Of a stretch of DNA of 64,000 bases, positions 9,931 through 19,762 are shown one piece after another. The notes under the pieces were generated by a model, which saw nothing but the letters and a program-made list of their open reading frames with translations, had not been told where the DNA came from and ran no database searches. Each line of letters begins with the position of its first letter. The first letter of the stretch is position 1. Origin of the DNA: Stentor roeselii. Taxonomy: Eukaryota > Ciliophora > Heterotrichea > Heterotrichida > Stentoridae. The stretch spans positions 23,139 to 87,138 of the forward strand of contig RSEH01000209.1 in the NCBI GenBank assembly GCA_006503475.1, given 5' to 3'. The translations under genes were made by a program, and so were the position numbers.

Positions 9931-10952
9931 TTTTTAATATTACAAAAAGAAGTCAACTTCCCTGCTTGAATCACTCGACTTTCAAAAGTCTCGAAAGAAA
10001 GAATCAGAAAATCTGAGGAGTGACTCACGGCAAGGATTGAATCATTTTTACTGCTCAGGGTTGCAAGAAATCTTGAGGAAAAACCTGTTTTAAACGAAAA
10101 TATGCTTCGACTTGCCTCGAATCGGTCTTTTAAAGAATCTGAAAAAAAGTAAGTCGCTGCTGATGACAGGGTCTTTGAGACACTCCAGGTTGATGGTGAT
10201 GAAGAGTGTTGCAGTGAAAAAATGTGAAGACTTCCTGATGAACTTGTACAGACCAAGTAGTTGCTGTCGAAGGAAAAACGAAGGGAATAAGTTTGAGCCG
10301 GGTAAAGACCTCGTTTGAATGTGAAAAGTTTTTCACCTTCAGGAAGCGAAAAAACCCGAATTATTGTACCTTTAGTAGAGGAAGTAGCAAGAAGATTCCC
10401 TGAATAAGAAACTCCAACAACAGCTAAACTGGTACTATGAGCTTCAATCACTCCTCTCATCTCCATCGAAAAGCAATCACAGACCTGCACAGAGCCTTTT
10501 TCCAAACTTGCAGGAAACACCAAAAAGCAATTTTCAGAAGAAGGTGACAAATCCAAAACCTTATTCAAATTCTCAACAGTGCGAAAAACATGCTGAGTTT
10601 TCATGGTCGTAGTATTATAAACATAAATCGCATCAATAATAGCAACGACGATTCTTAATCGATTCATTCTGACAGCTAAAATCGTTTCAGGAAAAGAGGT
10701 CTCACAAATAGGCGCTCTTTCAGAAATATTCCAAATAGTCAGTCGTTTCGGAGAAAAAGCTGGATGTTCCCCCGACCCGACCAGAAGGAGCAGTTGAGTC
10801 ATTTCGTAGATTTCGACAATGCGGAAACCTGCTCTTTCGTCTTGGTTCAGAAGTTCAAAAGGCTCGATTTTAAAGACTGAGAAACCTGAAGCTGAACCTG
10901 TTGTTAGCAAAGTTGAGTCCTGGTTGAAGCTGACATGTTGCAAGTTTTCCAT
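9927..10952 (-). CDS. PROPPIN (Atg18/WIPI-like) WD-repeat phosphoinositide effector
   Basis: The 341-residue protein has weak WD-type blades throughout. It carries the PROPPIN signature: F-K-R-G in place of the usual F/L-R-R-G PI3P- and PI(3,5)P2-binding motif, followed by a blade reading L-R-F-S-F-D-S-N-Y-L and then S-G-S-L-H-I-F. Such proteins recruit autophagy machinery or act in endolysosomal recycling. The Arg-to-Lys change keeps charge but may weaken lipid binding. The gene ends in TGA inside the start codon of the next gene, and its own ATG is only 9 nt from the divergent golgin start. Confidence 0.88.
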   Translation of the reverse strand: MENLQHVSFNQDSTLLTTGSASGFSVFKIEPFELLNQDERAGFRIVEIYEMTQLLLLVGSGEHPAFSPKRLTIWNISERAPICETSFPETILAVRMNRLRIVVAIIDAIYVYNTTTMKTQHVFRTVENLNKVLDLSPSSENCFLVFPASLEKGSVQVCDCFSMEMRGVIEAHSTSLAVVGVSYSGNLLATSSTKGTIIRVFSLPEGEKLFTFKRGLYPAQTYSLRFSFDSNYLVCTSSSGSLHIFSLQHSSSPSTWSVSKTLSSAATYFFSDSLKDRFEASRSIFSFKTGFSSRFLATLSSKNDSILAVSHSSDFLILSFETFESRVIQAGKLTSFCNIKK

Positions 10953-10961
10953 TATGAATAA
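10953..10961. promoter_or_regulatory. 9-bp divergent gap between two start codons
   Basis: The PROPPIN start (minus strand, 10952-10950) and the golgin start (plus strand, 10962) are separated only by TATGAATAA. Any promoter for either gene must lie inside the other gene's coding sequence, or transcription must start almost at the ATG. Confidence 0.8.
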
Positions 10962-12833
10962 ATGTGGAAACTCAACAAATTAGCCAATAAAGCAGCTGAA
11001 GCGATTCAAAATGCGAAAAAAGGAATTGAAGATATCGCGAAAGAAACTCCTAACAGAAAAGAAGGAAATAATGAAGAGATACTTAAAAATCAGTGTAGTA
11101 AGTATCGAGAACAGGTGGTAAAACTGAAGGAACTCAATCAAAACTTGGAAAAGGAAGTTGAAAGTTTTAGGGAACGTCAGGGATTCGTTGATTTTAAGGT
11201 TTTTATTGGAAGAATCGAACCTGATGATATTGTTTTTGAGTCTCATGCTGCCAAATTTAAGGAAATTGGAGAAGAGTTGCAGAGAAAACTTGATGAAAAA
11301 ACTTTTGAATTTGATGAAGTTTTAAAAGAGTTAGAAAAAAACAGGACCCGAAATGCTGAATTAGATGAAAATTTAAAAAATTCTAGAATTAAAGAAGAGG
11401 AAGTTACTGAAAAAGTAAAGGTTTTAAATGAAAACCTTTCACGGGTCTTGGAAAAAAATGCGAGAGTGGAAAAAGAGATTTTTTTTAGTTTAAAGACCAG
11501 TTTTGAATCGATTGGACTTAGTATGGCTGGTGTCAAGGCTGAAGAGCTCGGACTTGAAGATATCCAAGAATTTGTTTTTACACAGACAAGGTATATTGAA
11601 GACTGTTTCAAGGAAATGAAGAATGTTTGCAGTCAAATTGGACAAAACCCTGAAAATTTAAACGATTTTCGAACTATTTTTAAGGATTTTCTTTTAAATT
11701 CTCAAAAAACTGTCAAGGCCTGTGAAGAAAATGTGAAAAATCTCATCGTTGAGAATGAAAAAATAAGTAAAGAGAAGGACGAGGTCAGCAAATTGAATAA
11801 AAAATTATCTGAAAGGGTAAAAATTTTGTTTGAAGAGGTTAAAAAAGCTACTGAAAATGCTAAAGTTTTGGAAAAGTTGAAGGAAGATAAGGCGCAGAAT
11901 GAAAAAATGTTTGAAGAACAAAAGAAAAAACTAGAACAAGTTTTCAATGAAAACCTTTTATTAAAAGAAAAAATCAAGGAATTCGAAAACAACTTCAAAC
12001 ACCTTGAAGCCCGAAATATTAAAAATGAAGAATCTTCTGAAAATCTAAAAAAACGTGTTAAAACCCTGAGTTCTGAACTCTTTTCAAAAGAAAAACTGCT
12101 GAAAGATGAAGAAAATAAAACTAAAACTTTACTAAATGACTTGGAAAACTTTAAAAAATTATCGGAAACTGAAATCACAAAAATAAAAACTGAAAATCTT
12201 CAAAATGCAAAAACTTATGAAGAGTCAAGCTTGCAAAAAATAGAAGAAATCTCAAAGAAATTGAAAGAGACTCAAAATGAATTAAAAGATTTGAGAGTCG
12301 AAAACATTCAGCTTATCAATAAAATAAAAAAATTTGAAGAAATAGAAAAAAATTACGAACTTTTATGTTCTCAAAACAAAAAAAACCTCGAAAAAATCGA
12401 AGATCTTTTAAAGGAAAACGAAAAAAACAGCGAAAAATTAAAAAAAATCCAAGAAAAGCACAGAGCCTTAAAAAACAACACAGAACTCTTAAACAAAACT
12501 CTAGAAAATTCCCACCTTGAACATGAGCGATCATTAAAAAAGCTAGAAGAACAAGAAATCCTAAAAAACTCTTTAATCCTTCAAAACGACATGCTTTCAA
12601 ATAAACTAAAATTCAACAAAGAGCTAGTCTCGGGAATGGTAGACAAAAGAATGATCTCCACATTTTTACTAAACTTTTTAAACGAAAAAAACTCATCAAA
12701 CTCTAAGAAACAAATGTTAAGAGCGATGTCAGAAGTACTAGAGATGTCTCCAGACCAAAAAGAAAAACTTTGTCTCCAAGTTGACCCATCTTTTATCTCC
12801 CAAGTAAAGGGTTACTTAACAAGAACTCACTAA
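10962..12833 (+). CDS. GRIP-domain golgin-like coiled-coil protein
   Basis: The 623-residue protein is nearly all coiled coil (rich in K, E, L and N) after a short amphipathic N-terminus beginning M-W-K-L-N-K-L. The last 80 residues resemble a GRIP domain: V-D-K-R-M-I-S-T-F-L-L-N-F-L, then a Lys-rich turn and M-L-R-A-M-S-E-V-L-E-M. GRIP domains bind GTP-loaded Arl1 and place tethers on the trans-Golgi. The conserved Tyr that contacts Arl1 appears to be Met, so Arl binding could be altered. The N-terminal amphipathic helix might sense membrane curvature, as in GMAP-210. The family call rests on the C-terminus only. Confidence 0.7.
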   Translation: MWKLNKLANKAAEAIQNAKKGIEDIAKETPNRKEGNNEEILKNQCSKYREQVVKLKELNQNLEKEVESFRERQGFVDFKVFIGRIEPDDIVFESHAAKFKEIGEELQRKLDEKTFEFDEVLKELEKNRTRNAELDENLKNSRIKEEEVTEKVKVLNENLSRVLEKNARVEKEIFFSLKTSFESIGLSMAGVKAEELGLEDIQEFVFTQTRYIEDCFKEMKNVCSQIGQNPENLNDFRTIFKDFLLNSQKTVKACEENVKNLIVENEKISKEKDEVSKLNKKLSERVKILFEEVKKATENAKVLEKLKEDKAQNEKMFEEQKKKLEQVFNENLLLKEKIKEFENNFKHLEARNIKNEESSENLKKRVKTLSSELFSKEKLLKDEENKTKTLLNDLENFKKLSETEITKIKTENLQNAKTYEESSLQKIEEISKKLKETQNELKDLRVENIQLINKIKKFEEIEKNYELLCSQNKKNLEKIEDLLKENEKNSEKLKKIQEKHRALKNNTELLNKTLENSHLEHERSLKKLEEQEILKNSLILQNDMLSNKLKFNKELVSGMVDKRMISTFLLNFLNEKNSSNSKKQMLRAMSEVLEMSPDQKEKLCLQVDPSFISQVKGYLTRTH

Positions 12834-12913
12834 TAACTTTCCAATAAAAACCTGATAAAATATATCATTCTTCACCTTCCATAAATCTAACTTTTAAATT
12901 CACTTCCATTATA

Positions 12914-13900
12914 ATGAAAATGTGGTCTTTGTTTCTTGTTATTTTAACAACCTCCTCAGTTGCCAGTGCCAAATGTCGAGTTCTGGTCATGTCAGGAGGT
13001 GGATCTCATGGCGCTTATGAAGCTGGAGCGATTCAAGGCCTTGTTTCTTCCTTGCAGCTCTCAGAGGTCTCCTACGACGTCGTTTCTGGAATCTCTGCCG
13101 GTTCGATTAACTCTTTAGGATTCTCTCAGTTTCCCAAAGGCCAAGAAGTAGAAGCTGCAAATTACCTCAACCGCCTTTGGCTGAGCATAAACGGCTCAGA
13201 GACCATTATGAAGAACTGGCCTGGAGGGGTAATTCAAGGAATCACATTGGAGTCCGGCCTTTACGACACTACTCCTCTTAGAAACTTTTTAACTGCAAAT
13301 GTTGTGAAAAATTTGACCAGGACTACAATTATCGGAGTCACGAATTTGAACACTGGAAAATACAATACTTTCACTAATAGAAATTCGATTCCTGATTGGA
13401 TTACTACTACAATGGCAAGTTCTGCTATTGAAGGTGTTTTTCCCACTGTTAAGTACCAAAATGATGTATTTGGTGATGGAGGAGCTGTTCTTTCTATGGA
13501 TGTCATGGTCGGTGTTGAGGCTTGCTTGAATTCGGGAAGTGCTGAAAGTGATGTTGTTGTTGATATGATTTCTTGCTCGAGTAAAACGATTAATAATGAT
13601 GCTAGTGAAATGAAAACTTTGGATGTTTATAACAGGGCAAGAGATATTAAGGATTATTATGGAACTTTAAAGCATATTGCTTGGGCTGTTAATGCTTATC
13701 CTTCGGTTGAGTATAGGTATTATTTACAACCTTCTGAACCACTTCCTAGTAATGGATTTTTGGATCTTTCAAAGGCTGCTATTGAAGGCACTCTTGCTAT
13801 TGGGCTTAAGGATGCTACTTATGTCGTGAATAATGATATTTTTATGGATGATGTCCTTCCTTCATTGGCTAATGATGATGGAATCGTTTATATTGCTTAA
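12914..13900 (+). CDS. Secreted patatin-like phospholipase (copy 1)
   Basis: The 328-residue protein starts with a signal peptide of about 19 residues. It then shows the patatin core: the oxyanion-hole loop G-G-G-S-H-G-A-Y (28-35), the nucleophile elbow G-I-S-A-G with Ser61, and the catalytic Asp in D-G-G at 188. Patatins are Ser-Asp dyad lipid acyl hydrolases. The signal peptide suggests release into food vacuoles, lysosomes or the medium. A close paralogue lies 447 nt downstream in the same direction, so this is a tandem duplication. Copy 1 has several N-linked glycosylation sequons. The start context is TATAATG. Confidence 0.92.
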   Translation: MKMWSLFLVILTTSSVASAKCRVLVMSGGGSHGAYEAGAIQGLVSSLQLSEVSYDVVSGISAGSINSLGFSQFPKGQEVEAANYLNRLWLSINGSETIMKNWPGGVIQGITLESGLYDTTPLRNFLTANVVKNLTRTTIIGVTNLNTGKYNTFTNRNSIPDWITTTMASSAIEGVFPTVKYQNDVFGDGGAVLSMDVMVGVEACLNSGSAESDVVVDMISCSSKTINNDASEMKTLDVYNRARDIKDYYGTLKHIAWAVNAYPSVEYRYYLQPSEPLPSNGFLDLSKAAIEGTLAIGLKDATYVVNNDIFMDDVLPSLANDDGIVYIA

Positions 13901-14347
13901 AGGAATTAAATTAGTTATTCGATAATAGTTGTTGCAGGATATCTATTAGAATTGTAAGGTTATTAATATGCTTAATTAAATTTCATAAATTATTTCACTG
14001 ATTTGTGAAAATATTGGAAATATGAGATATTTGTTTTATGTATATTATGCAAAAGGTATTTTAAGAAATATCCCAAAGATTTCGCTTTGATATAAATTTG
14101 TTCTTTTCAAAGAATAATATCATGTGAATCCCTGAACTACTATCATTCATTATAATAAAACTGTAACTAAATTACAATGATCTATCCTTATAAATAATAT
14201 CCTTCACTGATTAATAACAAACTCAATCAATTGAAGTAATCCAATAAAATTTAATTCATAAAACAATCTTTAATAAATCAACCAACATATTTACTCCTTC
14301 AACATTTCCTTAAACAGTCATAATCCAATTCCTCAACACAAATATAA
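13901..14347. other. AT-rich spacer between the patatin genes
   Basis: No open frame, repeat or RNA-like structure is evident. It carries the 3' end of copy 1 and the promoter of copy 2. It does not look like a duplicated copy of the spacer upstream of copy 1. Confidence 0.6.
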
Positions 14348-15328
14348 ATGCTATTAATCCAATTTCTTCTCCTCCTTTCCACCCCAGTCCAATCCAAGGA
14401 ATGCAAAGCCTTAATCCTCTCAGGAGGTGGTTCATACGGCGCCTACGAGGCAGGGGTTCTAAAAGGTCTGGTTGACAATGCATTAGATTCAGACATCGCC
14501 TACGACGTAGTAACAGGAATATCAGCAGGTTCCTTAAACACCTTGGGCCTTTCAATGTTCCCTCCAGGTCAAGAGTCAGCAGCTGCTGATTTCCTGAAAG
14601 ACTTTTGGTTAAATCTCAACGGGCGAGGCAACGTGATGAAAAGTTGGACGTTCGGAGTATTCCAAGGGTTAATTTTCAAATCTTCAATTTATAACAACTC
14701 GCCCCTCAAGGCTTACTTGAAAAAAAAAATCACCCAGAAGCCAGTGCGACCTTCAATCATCGGGACCACAAGTTTAAACAGTGGAAAATACGTGACTTAT
14801 GATAATAACAGGACTATTGGGGAGTTTATCGATGCCAGCATTGCGAGTTCTACACTTCCAGGAATTTTTCCTCTTTCTCATTTGAATGGCGATGTTTATG
14901 TTGATGGAGGAGTTGTTTTTCATATGGATGTTGTTAGTGGGATTGAAAAATGCTTGGAAATGGGAAGTGAATTAGATGAAATTGTTGTTGATATGGTTTC
15001 TTGCTCTGCTAGAAAGATTGAAAAAGACAGAAGTCACATGACGCCTTATGATGTGCTTGAAAGGGCGAAAGAGATAAGGGATTATTATGATGATATTAAG
15101 CATATTGCTTGGGCGAGCCATGTCTATTCTCAGGTTAATTACAGGTATTATATTATGCCTTCAAGGGATTTTCCTGGGTATATTTCTTTGGAGTTTGAAA
15201 AGGAAGATATTGAGTTTTGCTATGATCTTGGATATCTCGATAGTTCTTTTGTGGTCCGTAATAAGATCATGGCAAGAGACGTCTTTCCGAAAATGTTTAA
15301 CTCAGACGGGACAATCTACGTAAATTAG
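14348..15328 (+). CDS. Secreted patatin-like phospholipase (copy 2)
   Basis: The 326-residue paralogue has a 16-residue signal peptide, the loop G-G-G-S-Y-G-A-Y (26-33), the elbow G-I-S-A-G with Ser59, and the catalytic Asp in V-D-G-G near residue 185. The two copies align along their whole length, including the shared C-terminal C-S-A/S and Y-R-Y-Y regions, but differ at many positions, so the duplication is not recent. Both keep the full dyad, so both are probably active. The start codon sits in TATAAATG. The protease gene begins 88 nt downstream in the same direction, making a run of three secreted hydrolases. Confidence 0.92.
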   Translation: MLLIQFLLLLSTPVQSKECKALILSGGGSYGAYEAGVLKGLVDNALDSDIAYDVVTGISAGSLNTLGLSMFPPGQESAAADFLKDFWLNLNGRGNVMKSWTFGVFQGLIFKSSIYNNSPLKAYLKKKITQKPVRPSIIGTTSLNSGKYVTYDNNRTIGEFIDASIASSTLPGIFPLSHLNGDVYVDGGVVFHMDVVSGIEKCLEMGSELDEIVVDMVSCSARKIEKDRSHMTPYDVLERAKEIRDYYDDIKHIAWASHVYSQVNYRYYIMPSRDFPGYISLEFEKEDIEFCYDLGYLDSSFVVRNKIMARDVFPKMFNSDGTIYVN

Positions 15329-15416
15329 TTATTTCTTAGACAATAAATCTTTCCATATTCTAATAAACTAAGTCAATTTTCATACTTTCTCTAGTAGTCG
15401 TTTTACACAAAATAAA

Positions 15417-16595
15417 ATGATGAGTCTTTTATTGTTACTAGTCCTTTGCAAGTCATTTCATTTAGACCACGACAAATTCATAAAAATTCCTCTAGAAAAG
15501 CGAGAGCTTGTTCAAACAAGTTCAAAAAAATCATTATCTCCTCTTCGTCACACAACGTACCCATCATTCATATCTTCGAAAAGCACAATTCTGCTAGAAG
15601 ATTATAACAACCAGCAATTCGTAGGTCAAGTAGGAATAGGAACTCCTCCTCAATACCTCTCAGTGATTTTTGACACAGGCAGTGGAAACTTCTTCTTGAA
15701 CTCGAATCTTTGCATGGCAAAATCATGTCTTTCCCGAGAGTCTTATGACCATGAGCAGAGTTCAACTTATTCTAGTCTTGAACTTGATCTTCAAGTCAGT
15801 TTTGGGTCAGGAGTGATGGAAGGCAATTTGTGTAATGACACTCTTACCATGGGAGGAGTGGAAATACCTTCACAGAACTTTGCTGAAGTTATTTATGAAG
15901 TCGGGTCAGTTTTTTATGGGGCGAAGTTCAGTGGAATCATGGGACTGGGATTTAGAAGCTTGGCTCATGAAAGTACTGTACCGGTTTTTGATAATATTAT
16001 ACAGTCTAAAATACTTGAGTGGAATGTTTTCGGATTTTATTACTGCTTGGATGAGAAAAAACACTCTGAGCTCATGATTGGGGATATTGATAATAGGAAG
16101 TTTACTGGGAAGATTCATTGGGTGCCAGTAACCCCAGACCCCTACTACTGGACAGTAATAATCGACGAAGTGCGTTTCGGTCACAAGAGCACAGGACTCT
16201 GCAAAGAAGGTTGCATGGTAGCAATAGACACAGGGACCACTTTAATGTTAGCTCCGTCTAAAGCCATAGACATTCTATACGATCACTTACCATCAGGTTG
16301 CAATTTCAAAAACATGCCAGACTTAGTCTTCATAATAAAAGGCAAGTCCTACAGTATCCCAGCGACATCCTACATGATAAGTGTTGAAAACGGAGTCGAA
16401 GAAGACCCAGGAGTCCACAACGAGAAAGTCCCGGACGACTGTGTATTCGCTTTCGGTTCTCTCGACATAGACCCTCCATTCGGTCCAGTCTGGGTATTCG
16501 GGAATATTTTCATGAACTCTTACTACGTCGCTTTTGACAGAGACAACCTTTCCGTTGGTTTCGGAAGGTCTGTGAACTGGCATGACTCAAACTAG
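15417..16595 (+). CDS. Pepsin-family aspartic protease (cathepsin D-like), secreted
   Basis: The 392-residue protein has a signal peptide, a propeptide of about 50 residues, and both catalytic motifs: F-D-T-G-S-G (Asp86) and A-I-D-T-G-T in the second lobe. The flap Tyr of pepsin appears as Phe (F-G-S-G), and the Trp that usually follows the first motif is also Phe. The C-terminus has the typical V-F-G-N-I-F-M ... Y-Y-V-A-F-D-R pattern. A lysosomal or food-vacuole digestive role is likely from family and context next to two secreted lipases. The end overlaps an upstream ATG of the next frame, but that gene probably starts 19 nt later. Confidence 0.92.
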   Translation: MMSLLLLLVLCKSFHLDHDKFIKIPLEKRELVQTSSKKSLSPLRHTTYPSFISSKSTILLEDYNNQQFVGQVGIGTPPQYLSVIFDTGSGNFFLNSNLCMAKSCLSRESYDHEQSSTYSSLELDLQVSFGSGVMEGNLCNDTLTMGGVEIPSQNFAEVIYEVGSVFYGAKFSGIMGLGFRSLAHESTVPVFDNIIQSKILEWNVFGFYYCLDEKKHSELMIGDIDNRKFTGKIHWVPVTPDPYYWTVIIDEVRFGHKSTGLCKEGCMVAIDTGTTLMLAPSKAIDILYDHLPSGCNFKNMPDLVFIIKGKSYSIPATSYMISVENGVEEDPGVHNEKVPDDCVFAFGSLDIDPPFGPVWVFGNIFMNSYYVAFDRDNLSVGFGRSVNWHDSN

Positions 16596-16614
16596 TGTAG
16601 AATATCTGAATAAT

Positions 16615-17967
16615 ATGGAAAGTGAACTCTGCTGCACGATTTGCAATTTAAAATACGAAGAACCTTCGAGAACACCACTGATGTTGCCCTGTGGACACAC
16701 TTTCTGTGCACACTGTCTTCAGACTTTGCTTAATTCCTCACAAGTGACCTGCCCGGAAGACCAGGAGCCTCTGAGTGTCTCGTCAGTCTCTGAACTTCCG
16801 AAGAACTTTTCTTTGATTCGCTTACTTAGCCGCTCATCGTCTAACCCAAATGTCTGCAAAGATCATAAAAAACGACTGGAGTTTATTTGCATGGTCGATA
16901 AAGCAAAGGTCTGTGGAACTTGCGCCTTGTTTGGGAAACATCGAGGACATGAAGTGAAACCTATTGAAGAAATCGTCTCAGATATCGCTAGTAAAGCGGA
17001 ATGTCTCATGGAAATGCTTCAGCTTGTTGAACAAAGCCAGGAAACTGTTATGAATGATAAGACCAAGGCGAGAATGGACAGACTGTATGAAAGGTATATC
17101 AAGAAAAAAAGTCAACTTGAAGGAGAAATTCGAGAAGGCTTTGAAAATTTAAGGAAAAGACTCAAGGAAATGGAACTTGAAGCACTTGAAAGTATTAATA
17201 ATAACTTCAAGGTTATTGAAAGTCACCTTGTCAATGTCAGGGATATTCCTAAGTTGATTGATAACTCAGCGAGTATTTGGATTGGCAAGGTTAAGGAAAA
17301 GTTGAATAAAGTCAGTCAACTCTCTGAAGATTTGAACTTCGACTCTTATGATTTACTTGGAAATGACTGTACTGACTTATTTCAAGCAGGGGAAAAAGTC
17401 CTTGTGGAACTTGACGGCTTGAAAGATATTCGCCTTGACCCTTATGAAGACATGATCACTACTTTTTTAGTTGACTTTAAAAAAGTTCTACCGAAAGATC
17501 TCTGCAAAATCAACTTCTCGAATAATGTCAGCAAAAATAATGATGAACCTGATGCTTCGAAAGGACTTAATGAAAAAATCTTTGAACAGACTTTAGATTC
17601 TCTTAAACAAAGAAATGTTCCTGAAGTCGACTTCTCGGCAGCTGGAGATCTTGGAGACCTAGCAGGCAAAATCGCTGCTTATTTACCAGAAAATGAAGTA
17701 CTTATCAGGTTAAAACTCGTAAAAAATAACATTTCTGACTCGGCAGCTGTTGATATTTTTAGAGCTCTTGCTGATAACTTTACCTTACAAGAGATTAATT
17801 TGAGTCAAAACTCTTTAAGTTCATCAGCTCTTGATGAACTTGTGGAAACTTTGAATATTAACACGACTCTTAAGGATATCAACTTGACAGGCAACCCGAA
17901 GATGACTGCTGAGTTTAAAGCGAAATTTGCTGGAATGACTTCTCGGTTTAGAAAAATTCATACTTAA
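16615..17967 (+). CDS. TRIM-like RING and B-box protein with leucine-rich C-terminus
   Basis: I chose the ATG at 16615 (450 residues) because the upstream in-frame ATG at 16582 lies inside the protease gene, and the chosen start has an AATAATATG context. The order is a C3HC4 RING (about 6-50), a B-box (C-K-D-H ... C ... C-x2-C ... H-x2-H), a long coiled coil, and a C-terminal segment of two or three leucine-rich repeats of the ribonuclease-inhibitor type. RING plus B-box plus coil is the tripartite arrangement of E3 ubiquitin ligases. The LRR end would be the substrate-binding part, replacing the B30.2 or NHL domains common elsewhere. Confidence 0.85.
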   Translation: MESELCCTICNLKYEEPSRTPLMLPCGHTFCAHCLQTLLNSSQVTCPEDQEPLSVSSVSELPKNFSLIRLLSRSSSNPNVCKDHKKRLEFICMVDKAKVCGTCALFGKHRGHEVKPIEEIVSDIASKAECLMEMLQLVEQSQETVMNDKTKARMDRLYERYIKKKSQLEGEIREGFENLRKRLKEMELEALESINNNFKVIESHLVNVRDIPKLIDNSASIWIGKVKEKLNKVSQLSEDLNFDSYDLLGNDCTDLFQAGEKVLVELDGLKDIRLDPYEDMITTFLVDFKKVLPKDLCKINFSNNVSKNNDEPDASKGLNEKIFEQTLDSLKQRNVPEVDFSAAGDLGDLAGKIAAYLPENEVLIRLKLVKNNISDSAAVDIFRALADNFTLQEINLSQNSLSSSALDELVETLNINTTLKDINLTGNPKMTAEFKAKFAGMTSRFRKIHT

Positions 17968-18205
17968 TAAAATTGGAATAAGGTTAAGTAATGAGCAGGA
18001 AATGATTAGTTTAAGGTCTTGATTAGATTACTTATTAACAATTTTCGTTATTTCAACAAATATTTCAAATAATCGACTCCATCTTAATAAAATAACAATT
18101 TCAAGTACTACTGATTTTCTGTTTATTTAAAAAAATCCCTTTTTCATCTCTTCGTTTTCCCGATTTATTCACTAATATAAAACCATTAATTAAATCCCTT
18201 TATAA

Positions 18206-19762
18206 ATGTATTTGAAGCTCTTTCTAATCCTTTTAGTTTTATCTAATGCTGAAGATTCTTGTTTTTCCGACAGTGACTGTATGGAACTAAACACTTGTGT
18301 TAACAAGACTTGTAAGCATAAATCCCTTTTCCCTTTAGCAACAACCGAATACATCGGCTTAGTTGTGATGATCATTGTATCGATCATTGCAAATGCTGGT
18401 GGCGTGGGTGGCAGTTCGATGACAATCAGTCTGATGCTACTCATGCACAAGTTCGGACCTCATAGCTGTGTGGCTTTGACTCAAGTCTTCATATTCGCCG
18501 GCACTGCCACAGCCACTTTGCTGAAAATAAAAGATCGGCACCCCACCCGTGACCGTCCATTGATTTACTATGATGTTTTAATGCAAATTGTTTCACCGAT
18601 TCTCTTGGGAGTCAGCATCGGAGTCATGATTAATCCAGCTTTTCCAGGATGGTTGATTCTAAGTCTTCTTACTCTTATTGTAATAGTCCTTGTCTGGGAC
18701 GTATTGAAACGAAGTCTAACACTTTACCGAAAAGAAAAGTCTCAAAATTCAGTGAAACCAGACGAACCATTAGACAACAAATCCTTAAAATCAGCCAACA
18801 TAAGTTCATCAGCAGGAGCCAGACCAGTTGAAAACCTAGAAGCCAACAAAGAAAATCCAGAAGAACAAAAAGAAGACCTTCCAATATCCCTACCTGAAGT
18901 AATCAAAGTCCACAAAGCTCAAGACGGTGAAGGTCAAGAAGGCGGTGCAAGTGCCTCTAAATCCTTAATAGAAGATGAAAATGCTGGTAACAATGCAAGT
19001 TTATCAATCACTGAAGTGAAACCCGAACTTCTCAGAAAAATAACAACGATTTACCAAGAAGAAAAGAAAATAATCGCCTGGGCTCCTTTAACTTATTTCA
19101 TAGTTTTAGCAGCGACCAGCATTGTCTTCTCATTATTCAAAGGAAGCTCTTCATCGAAGTCAATAGTTGGTATAAAGCAATGTTCTTCGGAGTACTATGG
19201 ATTGACTTTCAGTTATTTCATTTTCATGATTTTCATGTCGATTGTGGCCTCTTTGTACTTGGTGCGAAAGACTTATGTATGTGAAAATACAAATTATATT
19301 TTTGATGAAGGAGACATCAGGTGGAATTATAAGAAATGTATCATTGTTAGTACTGCCTCTCTTTTCGCTGGAATCGTTGTTGGACTTCTAGGAATGGGAG
19401 GAGGTAATCTCATTGGACCCATTTTGTTGTCTTTAGGAGTTAGACCTGAAATTGCTACTATTTCTTCGAGTTTCACTATTTTTATTAGCTCTGGAACTGC
19501 TGCTGCTCAGTATTTTATTCTAGGAAAAATTGACTTGCAGTACTCGGGATGGTTTTTTATGCTCTCGATTACTGGAAGTTTAATTGGAATTCTTGGGTTG
19601 AGGAAAATTGCGATTAAGAAACAACGGGTTTCCTTGTTGATATTTTGTTTGTTTTTCATATTGTTTGCATCGCTTATAATCATACCTACTATTGGAATAC
19701 TCACAGCGATAAAACAGTCAAATGAAGGAACATTCCAATTAGGGTTTAAATCTCTTTGTTGA
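18206..19762 (+). CDS. TauE/SafE-family membrane transporter (sulfite/organo-anion exporter-like)
   Basis: The 518-residue protein has an N-terminal hydrophobic signal and a small Cys-rich luminal patch (six Cys in about 25 residues). It then has two groups of four to five membrane spans separated by a charged cytoplasmic loop of about 130 residues. Each half contains the glycine-rich motif typical of TauE/SafE (A-N-A-G-G-V-G-G-S and L-L-G-M-G-G-G-N). Family members move sulfite, sulfonates or other small organic anions; plant and ciliate members often carry the Cys-rich start. The substrate is not evident. The start is TATAAATG and the stop is TGA. Confidence 0.85.
   Translation: MYLKLFLILLVLSNAEDSCFSDSDCMELNTCVNKTCKHKSLFPLATTEYIGLVVMIIVSIIANAGGVGGSSMTISLMLLMHKFGPHSCVALTQVFIFAGTATATLLKIKDRHPTRDRPLIYYDVLMQIVSPILLGVSIGVMINPAFPGWLILSLLTLIVIVLVWDVLKRSLTLYRKEKSQNSVKPDEPLDNKSLKSANISSSAGARPVENLEANKENPEEQKEDLPISLPEVIKVHKAQDGEGQEGGASASKSLIEDENAGNNASLSITEVKPELLRKITTIYQEEKKIIAWAPLTYFIVLAATSIVFSLFKGSSSSKSIVGIKQCSSEYYGLTFSYFIFMIFMSIVASLYLVRKTYVCENTNYIFDEGDIRWNYKKCIIVSTASLFAGIVVGLLGMGGGNLIGPILLSLGVRPEIATISSSFTIFISSGTAAAQYFILGKIDLQYSGWFFMLSITGSLIGILGLRKIAIKKQRVSLLIFCLFFILFASLIIIPTIGILTAIKQSNEGTFQLGFKSLC

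Noticed and set aside
16582-16614. Upstream ATG of the RING/B-box gene inside the protease gene
   Set aside because: It would overlap the protease C-terminus; the ATG at 16615 leaves the full RING and has the usual A/T context.
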